NCBI GenBank assembly: GCA_947488305.1
Contig: CANKZM010000004.1
Location: forward strand, 377,501 to 441,500
Source of the DNA: an uncultured Roseobacter sp.
GTDB taxonomy: Bacteria > Pseudomonadota > Alphaproteobacteria > Rhodobacterales > Rhodobacteraceae
Length of the DNA: 64,000 nucleotides
Direction of reading: 5' to 3'
Below the pieces are notes generated by a model, which searched no databases, was not told the DNA's origin, and saw nothing but the letters and a program-made list of their open reading frames with translations. The position numbers and the translations under genes are program-made. Below, in pieces: positions 10,330 to 19,294 of the stretch (position 1 is the first letter of the stretch; each line of letters opens with the position of its first letter).

Positions 10330-11327
10330 TTGCCACACTCCTCTTTCAGTCGGACACTTATTTCGGGTGTTGGTGCAGGCAGGTTGTGGGCGACGATTTC
10401 TTTTACCGGGTGCAAGGCAGGATGTTCCAGATTGGTTTGGATGTGACCCCAGACGCGCGGAATGAGGTCGACATAATGGGCTTTGCCATTGCGCATACAA
10501 AGCCGGGAGAAGCCACCCAGGATGCGCATGTTCCGTTGGAAGCCAAAGACGGCGTAGGCCGCGTTGAATGCCGCCGGGTCAAGTTGCCTGTCGGCAATAA
10601 AGGCGGATTTCACTTCCTCTTCCACTGATTTCAACACGTCCCGTCGGGCATCTTGCAGAATTGAAACGAGGTCGTAGGCGCAATGGCCAAGCATGGCATC
10701 CTGAAAATCCAGCAGGCCAACCTGCGCCACGCCAACTCGATCCGGGAGCCAAAGCAGGTTTTCTGCATGAAAATCGCGCTGGATCAGGATATTCAGGTCA
10801 TTATCCAAAGGGGAGATGACAGAATGGAAAGCGTCTGAAAACTCCTGCCGCGCGCTGGTGTTCTCACGTCCTGTCGCGCCAAAAAGATACCAGTCATACG
10901 CAAGAGCGGCGAGCGGCACTGTTGTTTCCGACGCGTAGGGAATGAGATCGGGCGCTTCGGCTTCGTGCAAGACCGAAAGCACTTTTGCTGCAGCATGATA
11001 AAGCGATGCCTCCCGCGTAGGGTCCTCTGCCATCTCGCGGGCGAACAGCCGATCTCCCAAGTCCTCGATCAACAGAAATCCGGCATCGTAGTCGTGGTGT
11101 AAGATCTCGGGCGCACTGAGCCCAAGGCTCTTTAGATAGCGGGCGACCCGCACGAATGGACGGGTATCCTCTCCCTTGTCGGGCGGCGCGTCCATCAGGA
11201 CAGCGGTGGCGCCATCCGGTGCCGTGAGTCTTTCATATCGACGATTGGACGCATCGCCCGCAAGCGGGTTGATTTTTGCGGATTGCCAGCCAGCGTCGGA
11301 AATAAAAGCCTGAGTATCGCGCATCAT
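10314..11327 (-). CDS. amgK: AmgK-like anomeric sugar kinase (aminoglycoside phosphotransferase family)
   Basis: This 337-residue protein belongs to the APH/choline kinase fold family. It contains the catalytic loop RDFHAENLLW and the metal-binding DFQDAMLGH motif. In alphaproteobacteria a kinase of this type beside murU phosphorylates MurNAc and GlcNAc at the anomeric position for muropeptide recycling. I choose the start at the ATG overlapping the tsaE stop (ATGA), giving MMRDTQAF; the ORF track begins four codons earlier. The residue before the catalytic RD is glutamine where many family members have histidine. Confidence 0.8.
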   Translation of the reverse strand: MMRDTQAFISDAGWQSAKINPLAGDASNRRYERLTAPDGATAVLMDAPPDKGEDTRPFVRVARYLKSLGLSAPEILHHDYDAGFLLIEDLGDRLFAREMAEDPTREASLYHAAAKVLSVLHEAEAPDLIPYASETTVPLAALAYDWYLFGATGRENTSARQEFSDAFHSVISPLDNDLNILIQRDFHAENLLWLPDRVGVAQVGLLDFQDAMLGHCAYDLVSILQDARRDVLKSVEEEVKSAFIADRQLDPAAFNAAYAVFGFQRNMRILGGFSRLCMRNGKAHYVDLIPRVWGHIQTNLEHPALHPVKEIVAHNLPAPTPEISVRLKEECGKWAGR

Positions 11328-11800
11328 GCCTGCCCCCATTTTTTCAGCCGGTCGGACCAGATCGGATCGGCCCAGGTCGCAGTGAGGCGGCGCGATTCCT
11401 CTGCCTCACCGTCTTCGAACGACAGCGAGAGCGCAGAGTTCGGTTTTAGGGGCCCAAGGCGGTCTGGCCATTCAATCAAGCAAATGGCCTGTTCAAAGGC
11501 GTCCGTCAGGCCAAGCTCTTCGATCTCATGGACTGATCCAACGCGATAGAGATCCGCATGCCATAAAGGACCATTTTTGGTGTCATACGTCTGGACCAGG
11601 GTGAATGTAGGCGAGGGGACATCTTCAGGCACAATCAGGATGGACTGGATCAAATGCCGTGCAAAATGGGTTTTGCCAGCGCCAACCGACCCAGACAGCA
11701 GGAGGATATCGCCGGTGGCTAAACGCGGGCCCAACGCCTTTGCCGCCTGCGCAGTGCAGTCGGGAGAAGGGAATTCGAAAGTGGCGCGAAACGTCGGCAT
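11324..11800 (-). CDS. tsaE: tRNA threonylcarbamoyladenosine biosynthesis ATPase TsaE
   Basis: TsaE is the small ATPase that works with TsaB and TsaD to make the t6A modification at position 37 of ANN-decoding tRNAs. The 158-residue product has the Walker A loop GSVGAGKTHFAR, the SPTFTLVQ segment and the HADLYR motif that define the family. Its stop overlaps the amgK start. A tsaD gene lies in the same window, about 10 kb downstream, in a different operon. Length is typical. Confidence 0.94.
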   Translation of the reverse strand: MPTFRATFEFPSPDCTAQAAKALGPRLATGDILLLSGSVGAGKTHFARHLIQSILIVPEDVPSPTFTLVQTYDTKNGPLWHADLYRVGSVHEIEELGLTDAFEQAICLIEWPDRLGPLKPNSALSLSFEDGEAEESRRLTATWADPIWSDRLKKWGQA

Positions 11801-11850
11801 ATCCCATGCTTACCCTGCGCATCCGGCGCTGCAAGCAGATATGCCATGGT

Positions 11851-13398
11851 TCAGATGTGTTTGATCTTTGTGCTGGGTACCTTGGACGTGATTGACGGTA
11901 TTTCCGTTTTCACGAACCGTACGATAGTGGCTCCGGTCGCAATTCTGGACACAATGCAGCGCAAGTCATCCCCATCGCTGAGTTGCGTGCTCATTTCCCA
12001 CGACGTTTTTTCACCAAAATCCAGCACAAATTCGTTCAGGCTGGCCCAATCGGCCCCGTCCACACACAACCGCTGCCAATCATTTACACAATCTGCGATC
12101 GTCACATCCGCAAAACTGTTGTCCGGGTCGGCACCCCACATTTCCCGATAAGCGAGGTTGCAAAAGGTCAAAACACCGGTTGACGAGAACACAACGAGGG
12201 CCTCCTCGAAAGTGTCCATCAGGGATTGCCCTAATTCCAATTCGGCACGGAAATTACGTGTCAGTGAGATTTCGGCCGTGATGTCCTCGATCAGAAAGGC
12301 AATTGCTCCATCTGGGTGAGGACGCCCGTTCACGCGATACGTCTGCCCGGTTTCCAGCGTCCATGTCTCCTGATACCGACCGTCTGTTGCAGCGGCGATG
12401 ACGTCGGTAATCTGTTGACGCCAGGACTGATAATTCTTGGGTTCCGGCATCCGGCGGTTTTCGCGGATGCGGTCAAAGAAGGACATGAGCGTCGGCCGCC
12501 CACTCAAAAAGTCAGCTGGTAAATCGGTCAAATCTATCAACGCGGGATTAAACAATGCCAGCTGCCCGTTTCGATCAAAAATCGCGAGGCCGATCGAAAG
12601 CTGCGCAAAAGTCTTGGCCAGCGTTTGAACAAAATTGCGCTGGGCAACTTCTGATTTGACGAGCGCGTTCACATCCACGGCGTGGAAGACGGTAATATCT
12701 CCGACGCTGACGGCGCTCACGTCATACCAGTCCGATTGCCCGCTGCCCGCTGTTTGTGTCGATACCCGTTGACGCTCATTCTTTTCTTCAAAATCCGGCA
12801 GCGACGCAAAAACGGGCGTGGTGTCGTCCGGTTCGGTCTTTCGCAAGCGTTTGTAGAGCGCGCGATAGGCAGAGTTGTGCCAGGTCACGAGCCCTTCTGA
12901 GTCCACCTGCCAAATGGCGTGAGAGGTTGTGTCACTGGCGCGCTTGAGGTTGTCGACTTCGCGTTGCAGAATTTTTATGCGCTCTGACTGAACCGTATTC
13001 TGTTCGCCTTCTTCGAGCATATTGATGCGTGTGAAAGCGCCATCCCGGGTCAACGAAATGGTTGCTGCGTCTTCGGCGTCTCTTGCAGTGATTGTTGTCT
13101 CGCCAGGCGTTGCATCGCCGGGTACTTCGGGCAGGTTGGGGAATCGGTTCATCAACCTTTCCCGGAGCCCCGTCCAATCATCGCGGCCCGGCATCAGTTG
13201 ATACAATCGCGCCGCGGCATCCGAGACGTGATGGAGGTTTTCACCCTCGAACAGGAACGATACCGCACGGTCCGGATCGGTCGTGGTCTGCCCGGTTTCC
13301 GTCATTGTTTGCTTTTGGTTTTTCAATATCCATGCGACGGCAACAACGGTGCTCGCTGTTGCCGCGCCCGCGATGGCGGCGACATCAAAAAAATCCAT
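11851..13398 (-). CDS. PAS-domain signalling protein without a kinase domain (DivL-position gene)
   Basis: The 515-residue protein has one N-terminal membrane segment (about residues 4-26), a charged coiled-coil-like stretch (KILQREVDNLKRA), and at least two or three PAS-like units, seen at HAIWQVDSEGLVTWHN, LAIFDRNGQLALFNP and LVVFSSTGVLTFCN. It ends shortly after the last PAS unit. There is no HisKA H-box or HATPase domain, and only 50 bases separate its stop from tsaE, so a kinase domain has not been split off by a frameshift. From memory, this slot next to tsaE holds a DivL-like PAS kinase in other alphaproteobacteria; whether this is a shortened DivL is inference. A CtrA-type box lies about 53 bases upstream. 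Confidence 0.75.
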   Translation of the reverse strand: MDFFDVAAIAGAATASTVVAVAWILKNQKQTMTETGQTTTDPDRAVSFLFEGENLHHVSDAAARLYQLMPGRDDWTGLRERLMNRFPNLPEVPGDATPGETTITARDAEDAATISLTRDGAFTRINMLEEGEQNTVQSERIKILQREVDNLKRASDTTSHAIWQVDSEGLVTWHNSAYRALYKRLRKTEPDDTTPVFASLPDFEEKNERQRVSTQTAGSGQSDWYDVSAVSVGDITVFHAVDVNALVKSEVAQRNFVQTLAKTFAQLSIGLAIFDRNGQLALFNPALIDLTDLPADFLSGRPTLMSFFDRIRENRRMPEPKNYQSWRQQITDVIAAATDGRYQETWTLETGQTYRVNGRPHPDGAIAFLIEDITAEISLTRNFRAELELGQSLMDTFEEALVVFSSTGVLTFCNLAYREMWGADPDNSFADVTIADCVNDWQRLCVDGADWASLNEFVLDFGEKTSWEMSTQLSDGDDLRCIVSRIATGATIVRFVKTEIPSITSKVPSTKIKHI

Positions 13399-13450
13399 CT
13401 CAAAGGAAACCTTATACCGTTACGACTGCGAAACACTGCTGCAATCACGG

Positions 13451-13465
13451 TTAACGCATGGTTAA
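13451..13465. promoter_or_regulatory. CtrA-type binding box upstream of the PAS protein gene
   Basis: The sequence reads TTAACGCATGGTTAA, an exact TTAA-N7-TTAA match to the CtrA consensus; on the minus strand it begins TTAACCAT, the extended half-site. It lies between the regB stop and the start of the PAS gene, upstream of the latter in the direction of its transcription. Binding is inferred from motif and position only. Confidence 0.65.
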
Positions 13466-13487
13466 CACAGCCATCGATGATGTAATT

Positions 13488-14906
13488 TTAGACTGGAATA
13501 CGTTTGTTTTCGCCTTTTGGGACGGGTGTATTGCCAAATACGGCGTCTACTTCGCGCCGCACCCATTTCACTTCAACCACGGCGCCAATCCCATTTGTAG
13601 AGTCTGATATTGGCTTGCTCGTGTCCTCGCGACCGTTGGCAAAGCTCAGCTCGGCACCGGAACGTTCCAAGAGCGTTTTTGCAATGAACAGCCCCAATCC
13701 CATACCTTCATATCCCGGTCGCCGTCCCCGTTCAGAGGAAGACTTGCGGCGCTTCATGAACGGATCGCCAATTCGCCCGATCAGATGCGGCGGAAAGCCG
13801 CGACCGTCATCCATGATCCGCAGCGAGATTGTCTCTTCATCCCAGCTAGCTTCGACCCAAACGTCTTGGCGTGCGAAATCAACCGCGTTTTGAACCAGGT
13901 TGCGAACCCCGTGGATGATCTCTGGCTTGCGCAGGATTGAGGGTTGGAGAATTTCCGGCCCAACCAGCTGGAAGGTGATCTCCTTGCCCCGATCCATATG
14001 CGGCTCGGCAGCTTCTTCCAACACTGCGCGCAGGGGTGCTTGACGCAGATGCAAATCGTCCTTCCCGGCCCGCCCCATGTCGCGCAGGATGTCGCGGCAC
14101 CGGTCAGCCTGTTCGCGGATCAACGCCGCATCCTCCTGCAGATCCCGGCGGTCAGCAAGCTCTTCGAAGAGCTCACCACTGGCCAGTTTGATGGTTGCAA
14201 GTGGTGTTCCCAACTCATGCGCCGCCGCAGCGACAACACCGCCGAGATCGGTCAGCTTCTGCTCGCGGGCGAGCGCCATCTGTGTCGCTGAAAGCGCATC
14301 GGACATGGAATTGATCTCTGACGTTACACGAACGGAATAGGCACTAATAAAGACGATTGCGATGATCAGGGCGATCCAATTTCCGAAAACAAACAGATCC
14401 GGGATCGCCAGAATGAACCCCTGTTCGGTACGCAGCGGATAGTGGAACTGGGTCAACAAAGACACCAGCAAGATCGCGGTACCCCCCAAGACAACAGTAG
14501 ACCGTAACGTCAGCACGGCGGCTGAGATCGTCACGGGCCCAAGCATCAGCAAAGCGAATGGATTGTGGAGACCTCCGGTCAGATAGAGCAGAAAGCTCAG
14601 TTGCAGCAGGTCGAACAATACTGTCAGCATGTTCTGCGTTTCCGTCAGCCTTTTGTTTTCCGGAAACACAAAAATTGCCACGAGATTGGCAATCACGGAG
14701 GCACCGATGGCCAGATAACACAGCCCCAATTCCAGCCTCAGACCATAGAATTGCTGTGCGACTGTAATCGCGATCAATTGGCCAGCGATAGCGAACCAAC
14801 GGAGCAGGATCAGCGAGCGCAACCGTATCCAATTTGCCCGTGTATCGCCGGAAGCTGGTCGCAGATTCAGGTCCGCCAAAAGATCACCGCTTGTTGAGTT
14901 GCACAC
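13488..14906 (-). CDS. regB: Redox-responsive sensor histidine kinase RegB/PrrB
   Basis: RegB is the membrane kinase of the global redox-responsive RegB/RegA system. The protein has an N-terminal bundle of about six membrane helices with the conserved quinone-interaction motif GGLHNPF, an H-box AAHELGTPLATIKL with His at about residue 230, and the redox-active cysteine in EQADRCRDIL 40 residues later, the same spacing as His225 and Cys265 of Rhodobacter capsulatus RegB. HATPase motifs follow (NAVDFA, DDGRGFP, GMGLGLFIAKTLLERSGA). I favour a GTG start giving 472 residues, because the ORF-track start would overlap the divergent senC coding region and adds sequence not expected in the family. 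Confidence 0.94.
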   Translation of the reverse strand: MCNSTSGDLLADLNLRPASGDTRANWIRLRSLILLRWFAIAGQLIAITVAQQFYGLRLELGLCYLAIGASVIANLVAIFVFPENKRLTETQNMLTVLFDLLQLSFLLYLTGGLHNPFALLMLGPVTISAAVLTLRSTVVLGGTAILLVSLLTQFHYPLRTEQGFILAIPDLFVFGNWIALIIAIVFISAYSVRVTSEINSMSDALSATQMALAREQKLTDLGGVVAAAAHELGTPLATIKLASGELFEELADRRDLQEDAALIREQADRCRDILRDMGRAGKDDLHLRQAPLRAVLEEAAEPHMDRGKEITFQLVGPEILQPSILRKPEIIHGVRNLVQNAVDFARQDVWVEASWDEETISLRIMDDGRGFPPHLIGRIGDPFMKRRKSSSERGRRPGYEGMGLGLFIAKTLLERSGAELSFANGREDTSKPISDSTNGIGAVVEVKWVRREVDAVFGNTPVPKGENKRIPV

Positions 14907-14970
14907 TTCGTAAAAGACGTTAGGACTGCACGTGGGCAGGATCAAGGTAAGCATTAAGGAGTACGGCAGA

Positions 14971-15594
14971 ATGAATCCCCGTTTGATTGCTTTGTTTTCG
15001 GTCGCAGCGCTCATCGGGCTGATGGGTGGTATCTGGTTCTGGACACAGTCTTCGAAAGGCGATGATCAGTTTGCCCAATGCCGGGCGAGCGCCGTAGCCG
15101 GGGGTGCCGGCGCTCTTGGCGGGCCTTTCGAGCTGGTCAATGCCGACGGAGAGACCGTGACGGACGCGGATGTCATCACCGAGCCATCAATTCTGTACTT
15201 TGGATACACTTTCTGTCCGGATGTCTGTCCTCTGGATGTGAACCGCAACGCTCTGGCAGTTGATGTCCTCGCCGACAGGGGGATGTCCGTCACCCCGGTG
15301 TTTATCTCGATTGATCCAAAACGTGACACGCCAGAGGTTGTCGGCGATTTCTCTGCAAACATGCATGAGCGCATGGTCGGGCTGACGGGGTCCCCTGAAC
15401 AGGTGAAAGCGGCGAGCCAAGCGTATCGGACCTACTATCGTGCGCAAGAGGGGGATGATGACTATTACCTGGTCGATCATTCGACCTTCAGCTATCTGGT
15501 GTTGCCTGAGCACGGGTTTGTCGAATTCTTCCGCCGGGAAATCTCGCCAGAACAAATGGCGGATACTGTGGCCTGCTTCGTCGAAAACGCTTGA
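14971..15594 (+). CDS. senC: SCO1/SenC/PrrC family copper-binding thioredoxin-fold protein
   Basis: This membrane-anchored periplasmic protein delivers copper to cytochrome oxidase and modulates RegB signalling in related bacteria. An N-terminal membrane helix (residues about 5-24) precedes a thioredoxin fold with the copper ligands Cys82 and Cys86 in CPDVC and His170 in VDHSTF, all present. The ATG is preceded by AAGGAG; the ORF-track start lies 13 codons upstream. The gene diverges from regB and is followed by regA, the classic regB-senC-regA arrangement. Confidence 0.93.
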   Translation: MNPRLIALFSVAALIGLMGGIWFWTQSSKGDDQFAQCRASAVAGGAGALGGPFELVNADGETVTDADVITEPSILYFGYTFCPDVCPLDVNRNALAVDVLADRGMSVTPVFISIDPKRDTPEVVGDFSANMHERMVGLTGSPEQVKAASQAYRTYYRAQEGDDDYYLVDHSTFSYLVLPEHGFVEFFRREISPEQMADTVACFVENA

Positions 15595-15692
15595 GTTTCT
15601 AGACCTTTCCGACCGATTGCCGTTTGACCTGTGGAAATTTGCCCCACATAAATGGTCAGAGCGGTTATCCAGTGTGCGGGGAGAATAGCGAT

Positions 15693-16247
15693 ATGCCGGA
15701 AACAGAGCCTTTGGAAATCGGTGAGGACAAGAGCATCCTGCTGCTGGATGATGATGAGCCTTTTCTGAGACGGTTGGCAAAAGCCATGGAGAAACGCGGG
15801 TTCGAAGTGGAAACCGCGGGTTCTGTCACCGCCGGGCGCGCAATTGCAACCGCTCGCCCACCCGCCTACGCTGTGGTGGATTTGCGGCTGGAAGACGGCA
15901 ATGGTTTGGATGTGGTCGAAGTTCTGCGCGACAAGCGTCCTGACGCGCGTGTGGTCGTTCTCACCGGGTATGGCGCCATTGCCACCGCCGTTGCGGCGGT
16001 CAAGATCGGGGCGGTTGACTACTTATCAAAACCCGCTGACGCGACGGATATCGTGAATGCGTTGCTGACCCGCGGGGATGATTTACCGCCTCCGCCCGAA
16101 AACCCGATGAGCGCTGATCGCGTGCGGTGGGAACATATTCAGCGGGTCTACGAACTATGCGATCGCAACGTCAGTGAGACCGCCCGCCGCCTAAATATGC
16201 ATCGCAGAACGCTGCAACGTATTCTGGCCAAACGTAGTCCACGCTGA
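15693..16247 (+). CDS. regA: Redox response regulator RegA/PrrA/ActR
   Basis: RegA is the DNA-binding partner of RegB and controls respiration, carbon and nitrogen fixation and, where present, photosynthesis genes. Starting at MPETEPLEIG the product is 184 residues, the exact length I recall for RegA. The receiver domain has the acidic patch LLLDDDEP, the phosphoacceptor Asp63 in VVDLRL, and the KPAD segment; a four-proline linker (LPPPPEN) joins it to a C-terminal Fis-type helix-turn-helix (VSETARRLNMHRRTLQRIL). A GGGGAG ribosome-binding site precedes this ATG. It lies 98 bases after senC. Confidence 0.96.
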   Translation: MPETEPLEIGEDKSILLLDDDEPFLRRLAKAMEKRGFEVETAGSVTAGRAIATARPPAYAVVDLRLEDGNGLDVVEVLRDKRPDARVVVLTGYGAIATAVAAVKIGAVDYLSKPADATDIVNALLTRGDDLPPPPENPMSADRVRWEHIQRVYELCDRNVSETARRLNMHRRTLQRILAKRSPR

Positions 16248-16257
16248 GCAGCTCGAC

Positions 16258-16743
16258 TTAGTCCAGATCAAAGCGTTTGCTCACTTTGGAGACGATCATC
16301 CCGTTTGAGAGACGTTGATCGGGGTGGTGCGCATAGGGCTCAAAACCCCGGCTTTGATAGTAGGCAAGCCCGCCGCCGTTATCTCCTCGGATCGTTGCAT
16401 TGATCCACGTGTATCCGAGGTGTTGCGCGGCCCTGCGGCTGGATTCGAAGAGTTTTGATCCGACACCCAGACCAGTTTGCCCGATCCGGACAAAGGTCGC
16501 TATGTCACAGGCCTCAGGCGGCAGGTCGGGATGCGGTTCAATGGATTGAAAGCCCAGGATTTCGCCGCTGTCGCTTTCTGCTACGTGCCAGACCGACTGA
16601 TCCGGAGCTTTCCGAAACCACATCCTGATCGTATCACCCGTGATCTCTTTGGTGAGCGCCGTTGTGCCGCCTTTTCGAATGATTGCATTCAGCAGATCGG
16701 CCATGTCCCGGGCGTCAAGATCCCCTGCCTTGCGTATGTGCAT
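16258..16743 (-). CDS. GNAT family N-acetyltransferase
   Basis: The 161-residue product has the GNAT fold marks: an acetyl-CoA binding region around QTGLGVGSKLFES, followed by NATIRGDNGGGLAYYQSRGF, the usual strand-helix toward the C-terminus. The target amine is unknown. It overlaps the upstream HD-domain gene by one base (TGATG), so the two are probably co-transcribed and translationally coupled. It converges on regA with only ten bases between the stops. Confidence 0.82.
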   Translation of the reverse strand: MHIRKAGDLDARDMADLLNAIIRKGGTTALTKEITGDTIRMWFRKAPDQSVWHVAESDSGEILGFQSIEPHPDLPPEACDIATFVRIGQTGLGVGSKLFESSRRAAQHLGYTWINATIRGDNGGGLAYYQSRGFEPYAHHPDQRLSNGMIVSKVSKRFDLD

Positions 16744-17339
16744 CAGTCCATCGACCCCAACAGTTCGTTGTGCCGTTGCGTAAAGGCCGCACGTGTCTCG
16801 GAAGGGGCACGGAGTGTGATGGTCAGGTCTTGTGTGAGCGCTTTGTCAGGTCTGCCGAAAAACCGGGTGGCTTCCGCTTCTGAAAACCCAGCGATCTGAG
16901 TAGCCTCCATCCAGGCGCTGATCTTATCGGCTTTCTTGATCTGTTTCTTGATCGGGGCAGGCAGTGCCGCAGGCAATCCGAACCGTATGTGAATCGCTGC
17001 CGTTAGACGGACATCCAGTGCCTGGTATCCCGGGCCGACCGCCGCTTTCACCGGGGAGATCATGTCGCCGATGACATATTCCGGTGCGTCATGCAAAAGC
17101 GCTGCCATTTGCCATTTGGCGGGCGATTTTGGTGCTATCCGGCGAAACAGTGTTTCCACCAGCAGGGAATGTTCCGCGACGGAATAGGCGTGTTCACCAA
17201 CTGTTTGACCGTTCCAGCGCGCGACAAAGGCAAGTCCTCGGGCAATGTCCTCAATTTCGACATCCACTGGTGTTGGATCAAGAAGATCGAGCCTGCGCCC
17301 GGATAACATCCGTTGCCACGCCCGTGTAGCCTTTGCCAT
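16743..17339 (-). CDS. HD-domain phosphohydrolase (YfbR/HDDC2-like)
   Basis: The protein carries the HD-domain metal ligands in EHAYSVAEHS and ALLHDAPEYVIGD, and a later aspartate in KKADKISAW. This pattern resembles the 5'-deoxynucleotidase YfbR group, so nucleotide phosphohydrolase activity is plausible but not proven. I choose the start MAKATRAWQRM (198 residues) because GGGGGA stands five bases before its ATG; the ORF-track start adds 34 codons without a visible ribosome-binding site. It is the first gene of a two-gene unit with the acetyltransferase and diverges from ahcY. Confidence 0.8.
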   Translation of the reverse strand: MAKATRAWQRMLSGRRLDLLDPTPVDVEIEDIARGLAFVARWNGQTVGEHAYSVAEHSLLVETLFRRIAPKSPAKWQMAALLHDAPEYVIGDMISPVKAAVGPGYQALDVRLTAAIHIRFGLPAALPAPIKKQIKKADKISAWMEATQIAGFSEAEATRFFGRPDKALTQDLTITLRAPSETRAAFTQRHNELLGSMD

Positions 17340-17498
17340 GTGATCCCCCAAAATGCCGCTTGCCCCAAGATGTGCCCCGCGCGGTGGTGCAACGCAAGCA
17401 GCTTTGCCACGGTCGGCGCTCAAACCAAGCTGCATTGTCACCCTTGAAGACCAGTGTTATCTGCACCGCAACTCACCAAACACAGGAACTCAGATTCG

Positions 17499-18887
17499 AT
17501 GGCGCAGGACTATATCGTAAAAGACATTTCGCTGGCCGAGTATGGCCGCAAGGAACTGGACATCGCGGAGACCGAGATGCCCGGCTTGATGGCGCTGCGG
17601 GATGAATACGGGGAGAGCAAGCCGCTCGCCGGCGCGCGCATCGTGGGTTCGCTGCACATGACAATCCAGACTGCCGTCCTGATCGAGACGCTGGTGGCGC
17701 TGGGCGCGGATGTGCGCTGGGCCTCCTGCAACATCTTCTCAACGCAAGACCACGCGGCGGCAGCGATTGCGGCGGGCGGCACGCCGGTCTTTGCGATCAA
17801 GGGTCAGACGCTGGAAGAGCATTGGGATTACCTCGACAAGTCGTTCCTGTTTGACGATCTTCCCAACATGATCCTCGACGATGGCGGCGATGCCACGCTG
17901 TATGTCCTGCTGGGCGCGCGCGCCGAAGCAGGCGAAGAGATCATCCCCGTGCCGACGTCGGAAGAGGAAGAGGTGATCAAGAAACAGATCGCCAAACGTA
18001 TGGCGGAAAGCCCCGGTTGGTTCACCAAGGTGCGCGACCAGATCAAAGGCGTTTCCGAAGAGACGACAACCGGCGTAAATCGTCTTTATCAACTGGTGCG
18101 CGACGGGCAGTTGCCTTTCCCAGCGATCAACGTGAACGATTCCGTCACCAAGTCGAAGTTCGACAACAAGTATGGCTGCAAGGAGTCGCTGGTCGACGGC
18201 ATCCGCCGCGCCACGGACACCATGATGGCGGGCAAAGTCGCTGTCGTCATGGGGTATGGCGATGTAGGCAAAGGGTCGGCGGCATCTTTGCGCGGCGCGG
18301 GTGCGCGCGTGAAAGTCACCGAGGTCGACCCGATCTGCGCCCTTCAAGCCGCGATGGATGGTTTCGAAGTCGTCCTGTTGGATGACGTCGTGGATACGGC
18401 AGATATTTTCATCACCACCACCGGCAACAAGGACGTGATCCGCATTGAGCACATGCGCCAGATGAAGGACATGGCCATCGTCGGCAACATCGGTCACTTC
18501 GACAACGAAATCCAGGTCGCTGCACTGAAGAACCACAAGTGGACCAACATCAAGGAACAGGTGGACATGATCGAGATGCCGAACGGTAATCGTCTGATCC
18601 TGCTGTCCGAGGGCCGCTTGCTGAACCTCGGCAATGCCACCGGGCACCCTTCTTTCGTGATGTCCGCGTCCTTCACCAACCAGGTCCTGGCACAGATCGA
18701 GCTTTGGACCCGTGGTGAAGAGTATAAAAACGAAGTCTACATCCTGCCGAAACATCTCGATGAGAAGGTCGCGCGCCTGCATCTTGATCGGATTGGGGTG
18801 AAACTGACGCAACTCGACGCGGAACAGGCATCTTACATTGGTGTAAAACCTGAAGGTCCCTTCAAGCCAGAACACTATCGCTACTGA
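17499..18887 (+). CDS. ahcY: S-adenosylhomocysteine hydrolase
   Basis: AhcY reversibly hydrolyses S-adenosylhomocysteine to adenosine and homocysteine, removing the product inhibitor of methyltransferases. The 462-residue protein starts [16 protein letters not shown] and shows the substrate-domain motifs [15 protein letters not shown] and [13 protein letters not shown], the NAD-binding loop [10 protein letters not shown], and the C-terminal PEHYRY end. The ORF track starts 15 codons earlier; the family start is this ATG, with AGGAA upstream. No S-adenosylhomocysteine riboswitch core is evident in the 159-base leader region. It is transcribed alone. Confidence 0.97.
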   Translation: MAQDYIVKDISLAEYGRKELDIAETEMPGLMALRDEYGESKPLAGARIVGSLHMTIQTAVLIETLVALGADVRWASCNIFSTQDHAAAAIAAGGTPVFAIKGQTLEEHWDYLDKSFLFDDLPNMILDDGGDATLYVLLGARAEAGEEIIPVPTSEEEEVIKKQIAKRMAESPGWFTKVRDQIKGVSEETTTGVNRLYQLVRDGQLPFPAINVNDSVTKSKFDNKYGCKESLVDGIRRATDTMMAGKVAVVMGYGDVGKGSAASLRGAGARVKVTEVDPICALQAAMDGFEVVLLDDVVDTADIFITTTGNKDVIRIEHMRQMKDMAIVGNIGHFDNEIQVAALKNHKWTNIKEQVDMIEMPNGNRLILLSEGRLLNLGNATGHPSFVMSASFTNQVLAQIELWTRGEEYKNEVYILPKHLDEKVARLHLDRIGVKLTQLDAEQASYIGVKPEGPFKPEHYRY

Positions 18888-18894
18888 TCGCGGG

Positions 18895-18911
18895 TTTCGG
18901 ATTCTCCGAAA
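18895..18911 (+). terminator. Short hairpin just after ahcY
   Basis: A perfect seven-base-pair stem, TTTCGGA and TCCGAAA with a three-base loop, stands eight bases after the ahcY stop. It lacks a T run, so it may be a weak or Rho-assisted terminator or an mRNA end-protecting hairpin. Confidence 0.35.
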
Positions 18912-19294
18912 TACTGACTAACAAACAAGCCGTTCGCTGATCGGGATCGACTACGTGATCCCGGTCCGCAGCGCCGTTTTTTACCGATCCATGTAACCTG
19001 AATTGTGAATTTCCGCAGGCGCCTTGGCCTGGGCCAGAGCCTTTAGGATCGGTCCTGGACGTCAAAAATCGGATAGGGCGATATCGGGTTCGGGGTGGAT
19101 TTACCTCTGATTTTCTCCGACTAGAAACCTATGTGAAACGCACCCTAAAGCTCAACCTTTCTCGCTTACCGCATAGGTTGAAGTCTGCCACGGGGAAAAC
19201 GATACGGAAAAACTCCTTTTGTGCGGCGATTTTCGTGATTACTGTGCAAGTTAGGCCAAGTTGCTCGGCCTGAAACACAGAGGGAGATTTAAGT
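18912..19294 (+). other. Non-coding region upstream of the DUF2853 gene
   Basis: No credible gene is seen in this stretch on either strand; the ORFs in the track here lack family resemblance. It holds two dyads: AACCTATG at 19126-19133 pairing with CATAGGTT at 19172-19179 (38-base spacer), and AGGCC at 19253 pairing with GGCCT at 19267 just before the DUF2853 ribosome-binding site. A long 5' leader or a small RNA is possible. Confidence 0.4.

Noticed and set aside
17340-17498. Possible S-adenosylhomocysteine riboswitch before ahcY
   Set aside because: Position would fit, but I cannot find the conserved core or a convincing pseudoknot in the 159 bases.
17739-18875. A 378-residue open frame antisense to ahcY
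   Set aside because: It mirrors a strongly conserved GC-rich gene, has no recognisable motif and no ribosome-binding site; it is a shadow of the ahcY codon pattern.
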